DNA from: Dichetophora obliterata | Lineage: Eukaryota > Arthropoda > Insecta > Diptera > Sciomyzidae | Assembly (NCBI GenBank): GCA_963920525.1 | Contig: OY986439.1 | Location: forward strand, 38,729,819 to 38,793,818 | Length of the DNA stretch: 64,000 nucleotides | Direction: 5' to 3' | Part shown: in pieces, positions 24,335-37,155 of the stretch | Layout: each line of letters starts with the position of its first letter | How positions within the stretch are numbered: position 1 is the first letter of the stretch | The notes under the pieces: generated by a model | Told to the model about the DNA's origin: nothing | The model's database searches: none | The model's input: only the letters and a program-made list of their open reading frames with translations | Made by a program: the position numbers and the translations under genes

Positions 24335-27300
24335 AACTACATATCAGATAAGGACGATTCATGCATTAAAATGAGCACCAGGTCCTCGTCCTTAAGAAGG
24401 GATACTCCTTTGTCCAAATGCCGTTTGCCCTATCTCTTGTAGTTTAGGAGTTGTAGAACACTTTTTGGAGTGGAAGCTGGCCAAAAACATGTGCTTTTTC
24501 CGTCATAACTCCCAAACCATACATCCTACAAGGACGATTTATACACCAAATGGTTTCTAATACATATATACACAAGACTGCATATTCAGAAAAAAGTTTT
24601 CTGGAATTTGATTTTTTTTCAAGAATCTTAGTTAAAATTTTTTACATGAATCATAGTTTTTGACGTGGTTTTTTGCGATTTTTTTGATTTTTTAGCCATA
24701 ACTTCTAAACCATACATCATAAAAGGACGATTTATGCATCAAAATGTTCCTTAAGCTACTGCCCACAAGACTGTATCCTTAAAATAATTTTAAAAATTAG
24801 ATTTCATGTTAATTTCATGTGCCCTTTTTTGTCAATTTTTACTTTTTTTATTTATTTTCTAAAATAAAAACTACATATCAGATATGGACGATTCATGCAT
24901 TAAAATGAGCACCAGGTCCTCGTCCTTAAGAAGGGATACTCCTTTGTCCAAATGCCGTTTGCCCTATCTCTTGTAGTTTAGGAGTTGTAGAACACTTTTT
25001 GGAGTGGAAGCTGGCCAAAAACATGTGCTTTTTCCGTCATAACTCCCAAACCATACATCCTACAAGGACGATTTATACACCAAATTGTTTCTAATACATA
25101 TATACACAAGACTGCATATTCAGAAAAAAGTTTTCTGGAATTTGATTTTTTTTCAAGAATCTTAGTTAAAATTTTTTACATGAATCATAGTTTTTGACGT
25201 GGTTTTTTGCGATTTTTTTGATTTTTTAGCCATAACTTCTAAACCATACATCATAAAAGGACGATTTATGTATCAAAATGTTCCTTAAGCTACTGCCCAC
25301 AAGACTGTATCCTTAAAATAATTTTAAAAATTAGATTTCATGTTAATTTCATGTGCCCTTTTTTGTCAATTTTTATTTTTTTTATTTATTTTCTAAAATA
25401 AAAACAACATATCAGATAAGGACGATTCATGCATTAAAATGAGCACCAGGTCCTCGTCCTTAAGAAGGGATACTCCTTTGTCCAAATGCCGTTTGCCCTA
25501 TCTCTTGTAGTTTAGGAGTTGTAGAACACTTTTTGGAGTGGAAGCTGGCCAAAAACATGTGCTTTTTCCGTCATAACTCCCAAACCATACATCCTACAAG
25601 GACGATTTATACACCAAATGGTTTCTAATACATATATACACAAGACTGCATATTCAGAAAAAAGTTTTCTGGAATTTGATTTTTTTTCAAGAATCTTAGT
25701 TAAAATTTTTTACATGAATCATAGTTTTTGACGTGGTTTTTTGCGATTTTTTTGATTTTTTAGCCATAACTTCTAAACCATACATCATAAAAGGACGATT
25801 TATGCATCAAAATGTTCCTTAAGCTACTGCCCACAAGACTGTATCCTTAAAATAATTTTAAAAATTAGATTTCATGTTAATTTCATGTGCCCTTTTTTGT
25901 CAATTTTTACTTTTTTTATTTATTTTCTAAAATAAAAACTACATATCAGATAAGGACGATTCATGCATTAAAATGAGCACCAGGTCCTCGTCCTTAAGAA
26001 GGGATACTCCTTTGTCCAAATGCCGTTTGCCCTATCTCTTGTAGTTTAGGAGTTGTAGAACACTTTTTGGAGTGGAAGCTGGCCAAAAACATGTGCTTTT
26101 TCCGTCATAACTCCCAAACCATACATCCTACAAGGACGATTTATACACCAAATTGTTTCTAATACATATATACACAAGACTGCATATTCAGAAAAAAGTT
26201 TTCTGGAATTTGATTTTTTTTCAAGAATCTTAGTTAAAATTTTTTACATGAATCATAGTTTTTGACGTGGTTTTTTGCGATTTTTTTGATTTTTTAGCCA
26301 TAACTTCTAAACCATACATCATAAAAGGACGATTTATGTATCAAAATGTTCCTTAAGCTACTGCCCACAAGACTGTATCCTTAAAATAATTTTAAAAATT
26401 AGATTTCATGTTAATTTCATGTGCCCTTTTTTGTCAATTTTTATTTTTTTTATTTATTTTCTAAAATAAAAACAACATATCAGATAAGGACGATTCATGC
26501 ATTAAAATGAGCACCAGGTCCTCGTCCTTAAGAAGGGATACTCCTTTGTCCAAATGCCGTTTGCCCTATCTCTTGTAGTTTAGGAGTTGTAGAACACTTT
26601 TTGGAGTGGAAGCTGGCCAAAAACATGTGCTTTTTCCGTCATAACTCCCAAACCATACATCCTACAAGGACGATTTATACACCAAATGGTTTCTAATACA
26701 TATATACACAAGACTGCATATTCAGAAAAAAGTTTTCTGGAATTTGATTTTTTTTCAAGAATCTTAGTTAAAATTTTTTACATGAATCATAGTTTTTGAC
26801 GTGGTTTTTTGCGATTTTTTTGATTTTTTAGCCATAACTTCTAAACCATACATCATAAAAGGACGATTTATGCATCAAAATGTTCCTTAAGCTACTGCCC
26901 ACAAGACTGTATCCTTAAAATAATTTTAAAAATTAGATTTCATGTTAATTTCATGTGCCCTTTTTTGTCAATTTTTATTTTTTTTTATTTATTTTCTAAA
27001 ATAAAAACTACATATCAGATAAGGACGATTCATGCATTAAAATGAGCACCAGGTCCTCGTCCTTAAGAAGGGATACTCCTTTGTCCAAATGCCGTTTGCC
27101 CTATCTCTTGTAGTTTAGGAGTTGTAGAACACTTTTTGGAGTGGAAGCTGGCCAAAAACATGTGCTTTTTCCGTCATAACTCCCAAACCATACATCCTAC
27201 AAGGACGATTTATACACCAAATGGTTTCTAATACATATATACACAAGACTGCATATTCAGAAAAAAGTTTTCTGGAATTTGATTTTTTTTCAAGAATCTT

Positions 27301-30300
27301 AGTTAAAATTTTTTACATGAATCATAGTTTTTGACGTGGTTTTTTGCGATTTTTTTGATTTTTTAGCCATAACTTCTAAACCATATATCATAAAAGGACG
27401 ATTTATGCATCAAAATGTTTCTTAAGCTACTGCCCACAAGACTGTATCCTTAAAATAATTTTAAAAATTAGATTTCATGTTAATTTCATGTGCCCTTTTT
27501 TGTCAATTTTTATTTTTTTTTATTTATTTTCTAAAATAAAAACTACATATCAGATAAGGACGATTCATGCATTAAAATGAGCACCAGGTCCTCGTCCTTA
27601 AGAAGGGATACTCCTTTGTCCAAATGCCGTTTGCCCTATCTCTTGTAGTTTAGGAGTTGTAGAACACTTTTTGGAGTGGAAGCTGGCCAAAAACATGTGC
27701 TTTTTCCGTCATAACTCCCAAACCATACATCCTACAAGGACGATTTATACACCAAATGGTTTCTAATACATATATACACAAGACTGCATATTCAGAAAAA
27801 AGTTTTCTGGAATTTGATTTTTTTTCAAGAATCTTAGTTAAAATTTTTTACATGAATCATAGTTTTTGACGTGGTTTTTTGCGATTTTTTTGATTTTTTA
27901 GCCATAACTTCTAAACCATATATCATAAAAGGACGATTTATGCATCAAAATGTTTCTTAAGCTACTGCCCACAAGACTGTATCCTTAAAATAATTTTAAA
28001 AATTAGATTTCATGTTAATTTCATGTGCCCTTTTTTGTCAATTTTTATTTTTTTTTATTTATTTTCTAAAATAAAAACTACATATCAGATAAGGACGATT
28101 CATGCATTAAAATGAGCACCAGGTCCTCGTCCTTAAGAAGGGATACTCCTTTGTCCAAATGCCGTTTGCCCTATCTCTTGTAGTTTAGGAGTTGTAGAAC
28201 ACTTTTTGGAGTGGAAGCTGGCCAAAAACATATGCTTTTTCCGTCATAACTCCCAAACCATACATCCTACAAGGACGATTTATACACCAAATGGTTTCTA
28301 ATACATATATACACAAGACTGCATATTCAGAAAAAAGTTTTCTGGAATTTGATTTTTTTTCAAGAATCTTAGTTAAAATTTTTTACATGAATCATAGTTT
28401 TTGACGTGGTTTTTTGCGATTTTTTTGATTTTTTAGCCATAACTTCTAAACCATACATCATAAAAGGACGATTTATGCATCAAAATGTTCCTTAAGCTAC
28501 TGCCCACAAGACTGTATCCCTAAAATAATTTTAAAAATTAGATTTCATGTTAATTTCATGTGCCCTTTTTTGTCAATTTTTATTTTTTTTATTTATTTTC
28601 TAAAATAAAAACTACATATCAGATAAGGACGATTCATGCATTAAAATGAGCACCAGGTCCTCGTCCTTAAGAAGGGATACTCCTTTGTCCAAATGCCGTT
28701 TGCCCTATCTCTTGTAGTTTAGGAGTTGTAGAACACTTTTTGGAGTGGAAGCTGGCCAAAAACATGTGCTTTTTCCGTCATAACTCCCAAACCATACATC
28801 CTACAAGGACGATTTATACACCAAATTGTTTCTAATACATATATACACAAGACTGCATATTCAGAAAAAAAGTTTTCTGGAATTTGATTTTTTTTCAAGA
28901 ATCTTGTTAAAATTTTTTACATGAATCATAGTTTTTGACGTGGTTTTTTGCGATTTTTTTGATTTTTTAGCCATAACTTCTAAACCATACATCATAAAAG
29001 GACGATTTATGTATCAAAATGTTCCTTAAGCTACTGCCCACAAGACTGTATCCTTAAAATAATTTTAAAAATTAGATTTCATGTTAATTTCATGTGCCCT
29101 TTTTTGTCAATTTTTATTTTTTTTATTTATTTTCTAAAATAAAAACTACATATCAGATAAGGACGATTCATGCATTAAAATGAGCACCAGGTCCTCGTCC
29201 TTAAGAAGGGATACTCCTTTGTCCAAATGCCGTTTGCCCTATCTCTTGTAGTTTAGGAGTTGTAGAACACTTTTTGGAGTGGAAGCTGGCCAAAAACATG
29301 TGCTTTTTCCGTCATAACTCCCAAACCATACATCCTACAAGGACGATTTATACACCAAATGGTTTCTAATACATATATACACAAGACTGCATATTCAGAA
29401 AAAAGTTTTCTGGAATTTGATTTTTTTTCAAGAATCTTAGTTAAATTTTTTACATGAATCATAGTTTTTGACGTGGTTTTTTGCGATTTTTTTGATTTTT
29501 TAGCCATAACTTCTAAACCATACATCATAAAAGGACGATTTATGCATCAAAATGTTCCTTAAGCTACTGTTCACAAGACTGTATCCTTAAAATAATTTTA
29601 AAAATTAGATTTCATGTTAATTTCATGTGCCCTTTTTTGTCAATTTTTATTTTTTTTATTTATTTTCTAAAATAAAAACTACATATCAGATAAGGACGAT
29701 TCATGCATTAAAATGAGCACCAGGTCCTCGTCCTTAAGAAGGGATACTCCTTTGTCCAAATGCCGTTTGCCCTATCTCTTGTAGTTTAGGAGTTGTAGAA
29801 CACTTTTTGGAGTGGAAGCTGGCCAAAAACATGTGCTTTTTCCGTCATAACTCCCAAACCATACATCCTACAAGGACGATTTATACACCAAATTGTTTCT
29901 AATACATATATACACAAGACTGCATATTCAGAAAAAAGTTTTCTGGAATTTGATTTTTTTTCAAGAATCTTAGTTAAAATTTTTTACATGAATCATAGTT
30001 TTTGACGTGGTTTTTTGCGATTTTTTTGATTTTTTAGCCATAACTTCTAAACCATACATCATAAAAGGACGATTTATGTATCAAAATGTTCCTTAAGCTA
30101 CTGCCCACAAGACTGTATCCTTAAAATAATTTTAAAAATTAGATTTCATGTTAATTTCATGTGCCCTTTTTTGTCAATTTTTATTTTTTTTATTTATTTT
30201 CTAAAATAAAAACTACATATCAGATAAGGACGATTCATGCATTAAAATGAGCACCAGGTCCTCGTCCTTAAGAAGGGATACTCCTTTGTCCAAATGCCGT

Positions 30301-30744
30301 TTGCCCTATCTCTTGTAGTTTAGGAGTTGTAGAACACTTTTTGGAGTGGAAGCTGGCCAAAAACATGTGCTTTTTCCGTCATAACTCCCAAACCATACAT
30401 CCTACAAGGACGATTTATACACCAAATGGTTTCTAATACATATATACACAAGACTGCATATTCAGAAAAAAGTTTTCTGGAATTTGATTTTTTTTCAAGA
30501 ATCTTATTTAAAATTTTTTACATGAATCATAGTTTTTGACGTGGTTTTTTGCGATTTTTTTGATTTTTTAGCCATAACTTCTAAACCATACATCATAAAA
30601 GGACGATTTATGCATCAAAATGTTTCTTAAGCTACTGCCCACAAGACTGTATCCTTAAAATAATTTTAAAAATTAGATTTCATGTTAATTTCATGTGCCC
30701 TTTTTTGTCAATTTTTATTTTTTTTATTTATTTTCTAAAATAAA
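24335..30744 (+). repeat. 12-monomer segmental duplication, copy 1
   Basis: Rare markers recur 6410-6411 bp downstream: TTTTTACTTT at 24841 and 25909, AAAACAACAT at 25401 and 26469, extended T runs near 26.97-28.05 kb, ACATATGC at 28231, TGTATCCCTAAA at 28511, CAGAAAAAAAG with ATCTTGTTAAA near 28861, and CTGTTCAC near 29569. Copy-specific changes exist, such as GATATGGACG at 24885 and a lost A near 29435. Confidence 0.85.
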
Positions 30745-33700
30745 AACTACATATCAGATAAGGACGATTCATGCATTAAAATGAGCACCAGGTCCTCGTC
30801 CTTAAGAAGGGATACTCCTTTGTCCAAATGCCGTTTGCCCTATCTCTTGTAGTTTAGGAGTTGTAGAACACTTTTTGGAGTGGAAGCTGGCCAAAAACAT
30901 GTGCTTTTTCCGTCATAACTCCCAAACCATACATCCTACAAGGACGATTTATACACCAAATGGTTTCTAATACATATATACACAAGACTGCATATTCAGA
31001 AAAAAGTTTTCTGGAATTTGATTTTTTTTCAAGAATCTTAGTTAAAATTTTTTACATGAATCATAGTTTTTGACGTGGTTTTTTGCGATTTTTTTGATTT
31101 TTTAGCCATAACTTCTAAACCATACATCATAAAAGAACGATTTATGCATCAAAATGTTCCTTAAGCTACTGCCCACAAGACTGTATCCTTAAAATAATTT
31201 TAAAAATTAGATTTCATGTTAATTTCATGTGCCCTTTTTTGTCAATTTTTACTTTTTTTATTTATTTTCTAAAATAAAAACTACATATCAGATAAGGACG
31301 ATTCATGCATTAAAATGAGCACCAGGTCCTCGTCCTTAAGAAGGGATACTCCTTTGTCCAAATGCCGTTTGCCCTATCTCTTGTAGTTTAGGAGTTGTAG
31401 AACACTTTTTGGAGTGGAAGCTGGCCAAAAACATGTGCTTTTTCCGTCATAACTCCCAAACCATACATCCTACAAGGACGATTTATACACCAAATTGTTT
31501 CTAATACATATATACACAAGACTGCATATTCAGAAAAAAGTTTTCTGGAATTTGATTTTTTTTCAAGAATCTTAGTTAAAATTTTTTACATGAATCATAG
31601 TTTTTGACGTGGTTTTTTGCGATTTTTTTGATTTTTTAGCCATAACTTCTAAACCATACATCATAAAAGGACGATTTATGTATCAAAATGTTCCTTAAGC
31701 TACTGCCCACAAGACTGTATCCTTTAAATAATTTTAAAAATTAGATTTCATGTTAATTTCATGTGCCCTTTTTTGTCAATTTTTATTTTTTTTATTTATT
31801 TTCTAAAATAAAAACAACATATCAGATAAGGACGATTCATGCATTAAAATGAGCACCAGGTCCTCGTCCTTAAGAAGGGATACTCCTTTGTCCAAATGCC
31901 GTTTGCCCTATCTCTTGTAGTTTAGGAGTTGTAGAACACTTTTTGGAGTGGAAGCTGGCCAAAAACATGTGCTTTTTCCGTCATAACTCCCAAACCATAC
32001 ATCCTACAAGGACGATTTATACACCAAATGGTTTCTAATACATATATACACAAGACTGCATATTCAGAAAAAAGTTTTCTGGAATTTGATTTTTTTTCAA
32101 GAATCTTAGTTAAAATTTTTTACATGAATCATAGTTTTTGACGTGGTTTTTTGCGATTTTTTTGATTTTTTAGCCATAACTTCTAAACCATACATCATAA
32201 AAGGACGATTTATGCATCAAAATGTTCCTTAAGCTACTGCCCACAAGACTGTATCCTTAAAATAATTTTAAAAATTAGATTTCATGTTAATTTCATGTGC
32301 CCTTTTTTGTCAATTTTTACTTTTTTTATTTATTTTCTAAAATAAAAACTACATATCAGATAAGGACGATTCATGCATTAAAATGAGCACCAGGTCCTCG
32401 TCCTTAAGAAGGGATACTCCTTTGTCCAAATGCCGTTTGCCCTATCTCTTGTAGTTTAGGAGTTGTAGAACACTTTTTGGAGTGGAAGCTGGCCAAAAAC
32501 ATGTGCTTTTTCCGTCATAACTCCCAAACCATACATCCTACAAGGACGATTTATACACCAAATTGTTTCTAATACATATATACACAAGACTGCATATTCA
32601 GAAAAAAGTTTTCTGGAATTTGATTTTTTTTCAAGAATCTTAGTTAAAATTTTTTACATGAATCATAGTTTTTGACGTGGTTTTTTGCGATTTTTTTGAT
32701 TTTTTAGCCATAACTTCTAAACCATACATCATAAAAGGACGATTTATGTATCAAAATGTTCCTTAAGCTACTGCCCACAAGACTGTATCCTTAAAATAAT
32801 TTTAAAAATTAGATTTCATGTTAATTTCATGTGCCCTTTTTTGTCAATTTTTATTTTTTTTATTTATTTTCTAAAATAAAAACAACATATCAGATAAGGA
32901 CGATTCATGCATTAAAATGAGCACCAGGTCCTCGTCCTTAAGAAGGGATACTCCTTTGTCCAAATGCCGTTTGCCCTATCTCTTGTAGTTTAGGAGTTGT
33001 AGAACACTTTTTGGAGTGGAAGCTGGCCAAAAACATGTGCTTTTTCCGTCATAACTCCCAAACCATACATCCTACAAGGACGATTTATACACCAAATGGT
33101 TTCTAATACATATATACACAAGACTGCATATTCAGAAAAAAGTTTTCTGGAATTTGATTTTTTTTCAAGAATCTTAGTTAAAATTTTTTACATGAATCAT
33201 AGTTTTTGACGTGGTTTTTTGCGATTTTTTTGATTTTTTAGCCATAACTTCTAAACCATACATCATAAAAGGACGATTTATGCATCAAAATGTTCCTTAA
33301 GCTACTGCCCACAAGACTGTATCCTTAAAATAATTTTAAAAATTAGATTTCATGTTAATTTCATGTGCCCTTTTTTGTCAATTTTTATTTTTTTTTATTT
33401 ATTTTCTAAAATAAAAACTACATATCAGATAAGGACGATTCATGCATTAAAATGAGCACCAGGTCCTCGTCCTTAAGAAGGGATACTCCTTTGTCCAAAT
33501 GCCGTTTGCCCTATCTCTTGTAGTTTAGGAGTTGTAGAACACTTTTTGGAGTGGAAGCTGGCCAAAAACATGTGCTTTTTCCGTCATAACTCCCAAACCA
33601 TACATCCTACAAGGACGATTTATACACCAAATGGTTTCTAATACATATATACACAAGACTGCATATTCAGAAAAAAGTTTTCTGGAATTTGATTTTTTTT

Positions 33701-36700
33701 CAAGAATCTTAGTTAAAATTTTTTACATGAATCATAGTTTTTGACGTGGTTTTTTGCGATTTTTTTGATTTTTTAGCCATAACTTCTAAACCATATATCA
33801 TAAAAGGACGATTTATGCATCAAAATGTTCCTTAAGCTACTGCCCACAAGACTGTATCCTTAAAATAATTTTAAAAATTAGATTTCATGTTAATTTCATG
33901 TGCCCTTTTTTGTCAATTTTTATTTTTTTTTATTTATTTTCTAAAATAAAAACTACATATCAGATAAGGACGATTCATGCATTAAAATGAGCACCAGGTC
34001 CTCGTCCTTAAGAAGGGATACTCCTTTGTCCAAATGCCGTTTGCCCTATCTCTTGTAGTTTAGGAGTTGTAGAACACTTTTTGGAGTGGAAGCTGGCCAA
34101 AAACATATGCTTTTTCCGTCATAACTCCCAAACCATACATCCTACAAGGACGATTTATACACCAAATGGTTTCTAATACATATATACACAAGACTGCATA
34201 TTCAGAAAAAAGTTTTCTGGAATTTGATTTTTTTTCAAGAATCTTAGTTAAAATTTTTTACATGAATCATAGTTTTTGACGTGGTTTTTTGCGATTTTTT
34301 TGATTTTTTAGCCATAACTTCTAAACCATATATCATAAAAGGACGATTTATGCATCAAAATGTTTCTTAAGCTACTGCCCACAAGACTGTATCCTTAAAA
34401 TAATTTTAAAAATTAGATTTCATGTTAATTTCATGTGCCCTTTTTTGTCAATTTTTATTTTTTTTTATTTATTTTCTAAAATAAAAACTACATATCAGAT
34501 AAGGACGATTCATGCATTAAAATGAGCACCAGGTCCTCGTCCTTAAGAAGGGATACTCCTTTGTCCAAATGCCGTTTGCCCTATCTCTTGTAGTTTAGGA
34601 GTTGTAGAACACTTTTTGGAGTGGAAGCTGGCCAAAAACATATGCTTTTTCCGTCATAACTCCCAAACCATACATCCTACAAGGACGATTTATACACCAA
34701 ATGGTTTCTAATACATATATACACAAGACTGCATATTCAGAAAAAAGTTTTCTGGAATTTGATTTTTTTTCAAGAATCTTAGTTAAAATTTTTTACATGA
34801 ATCATAGTTTTTGACGTGGTTTTTTGCGATTTTTTTGATTTTTTAGCCATAACTTCTAAACCATACATCATAAAAGGACGATTTATGCATCAAAATGTTC
34901 CTTAAGCTACTGCCCACAAGACTGTATCCCTAAAATAATTTTAAAAATTAGATTTCATGTTAATTTCATGTGCCCTTTTTTGTCAATTTTTATTTTTTTT
35001 ATTTATTTTCTAAAATAAAAACTACATATCAGATAAGGACGATTCATGCATTAAAATGAGCACCAGGTCCTCGTCCTTAAGAAGGGATACTCCTTTGTCC
35101 AAATGCCGTTTGCCCTATCTCTTGTAGTTTAGGAGTTGTAGAACACTTTTTGGAGTGGAAGCTGGCCAAAAACATGTGCTTTTTCCGTCATAACTCCCAA
35201 ACCATACATCCTACAAGGACGATTTATACACCAAATTGTTTCTAATACATATATACACAAGACTGCATATTCAGAAAAAAAGTTTTCTGGAATTTGATTT
35301 TTTTTCAAGAATCTTGTTAAAATTTTTTACATGAATCATAGTTTTTGACGTGGTTTTTTGCGATTTTTTTGATTTTTTAGCCATAACTTCTAAACCATAC
35401 ATCATAAAAGGACGATTTATGTATCAAAATGTTCCTTAAGCTACTGCCCACAAGACTGTATCCTTAAAATAATTTTAAAAATTAGATTTCATGTTAATTT
35501 CATGTGCCCTTTTTTGTCAATTTTTATTTTTTTTATTTATTTTCTAAAATAAAAACTACATATCAGATAAGGACGATTCATGCATTAAAATGAGCACCAG
35601 GTCCTCGTCCTTAAGAAGGGATACTCCTTTGTCCAAATGCCGTTTGCCCTATCTCTTGTAGTTTAGGAGTTGTAGAACACTTTTTGGAGTGGAAGCTGGC
35701 CAAAAACATGTGCTTTTTCCGTCATAACTCCCAAACCATACATCCTACAAGGACGATTTATACACCAAATGGTTTCTAATACATATATACACAAGACTGC
35801 ATATTCAGAAAAAAGTTTTCTGGAATTTGATTTTTTTTCAAGAATCTTAGTTAAAATTTTTTACATGAATCATAGTTTTTGACGTGGTTTTTTGCGATTT
35901 TTTTGATTTTTTAGCCATAACTTCTAAACCATACATCATAAAAGGACGATTTATGCATCAAAATGTTCCTTAAGCTACTGTTCACAAGACTGTATCCTTA
36001 AAATAATTTTAAAAATTAGATTTCATGTTAATTTCATGTGCCCTTTTTTGTCAATTTTTATTTTTTTTATTTATTTTCTAAAATAAAAACTACATATCAG
36101 ATAAGGACGATTCATGCATTAAAATGAGCACCAGGTCCTCGTCCTTAAGAAGGGATACTCCTTTGTCCAAATGCCGTTTGCCCTATCTCTTGTAGTTTAG
36201 GAGTTGTAGAACACTTTTTGGAGTGGAAGCTGGCCAAAAACATGTGCTTTTTCCGTCATAACTCCCAAACCATACATCCTACAAGGACGATTTATACACC
36301 AAATTGTTTCTAATACATATATACACAAGACTGCATATTCAGAAAAAAGTTTTCTGGAATTTGATTTTTTTTCAAGAATCTTAGTTAAAATTTTTTACAT
36401 GAATCATAGTTTTTGACGTGGTTTTTTGCGATTTTTTTGATTTTTTAGCCATAACTTCTAAACCATACATCATAAAAGGACGATTTATGTATCAAAATGT
36501 TCCTTAAGCTACTGCCCACAAGACTGTATCCTTAAAATAATTTTAAAAATTAGATTTCATGTTAATTTCATGTGCCCTTTTTTGTCAATTTTTATTTTTT
36601 TTATTTATTTTCTAAAATAAAAACTACATATCAGATAAGGACGATTCATGCATTAAAATGAGCACCAGGTCCTCGTCCTTAAGAAGGGATACTCCTTTGT

Positions 36701-37155
36701 CCAAATGCCGTTTGCCCTATCTCTTGTAGTTTAGGAGTTGTAGAACACTTTTTGGAGTGGAAGCTGGCCAAAAACATGTGCTTTTTCCGTCATAACTCCC
36801 AAACCATACATCCTACAAGGACGATTTATACACCAAATGGTTTCTAATACATATATACACAAGACTGCATATTCAGAAAAAAGTTTTCTGGAATTTGATT
36901 TTTTTTCAAGAATCTTAGTTAAAATTTTTTACATGAATCATAGTTTTTGACGTGGTTTTTTGCGATTTTTTTGATTTTTTAGCCATAACTTCTAAACCAT
37001 ACATCATAAAAGGACGATTTATACATCAAAATGTTTCTTAAGCTACTGTTCACAAGACTGTATCCTTAAAATAATTTTAAAAATTAGATTTCATGTTAAT
37101 TTCATGTGCCCTTTTTTGTCAATTTTTATTTTTTTTATTTATTTTCTAAAATAAA
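30745..37155 (+). repeat. 12-monomer segmental duplication, copy 2
   Basis: Tandem partner of 24335-30744. Matching markers lie at 31251, 32319, 31811, 32879, 34641, 34921, 35271 and about 35980. ACATATGC, present once in copy 1 (28231), occurs here in two successive monomers (34107 and 34641), which suggests local conversion or exchange after duplication. The outermost monomer is less similar between copies, so borders are approximate. Confidence 0.85.

Noticed and set aside
29253..29528. Minus-strand frames of 69-91 codons in satellite units (also 50555-50764 and 55912-56121)
   Set aside because: Each depends on a private substitution or indel (a lost A near 29435; GTATAGG at 50631 and 55988) that removes a stop present in other monomers. 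These are chance openings.
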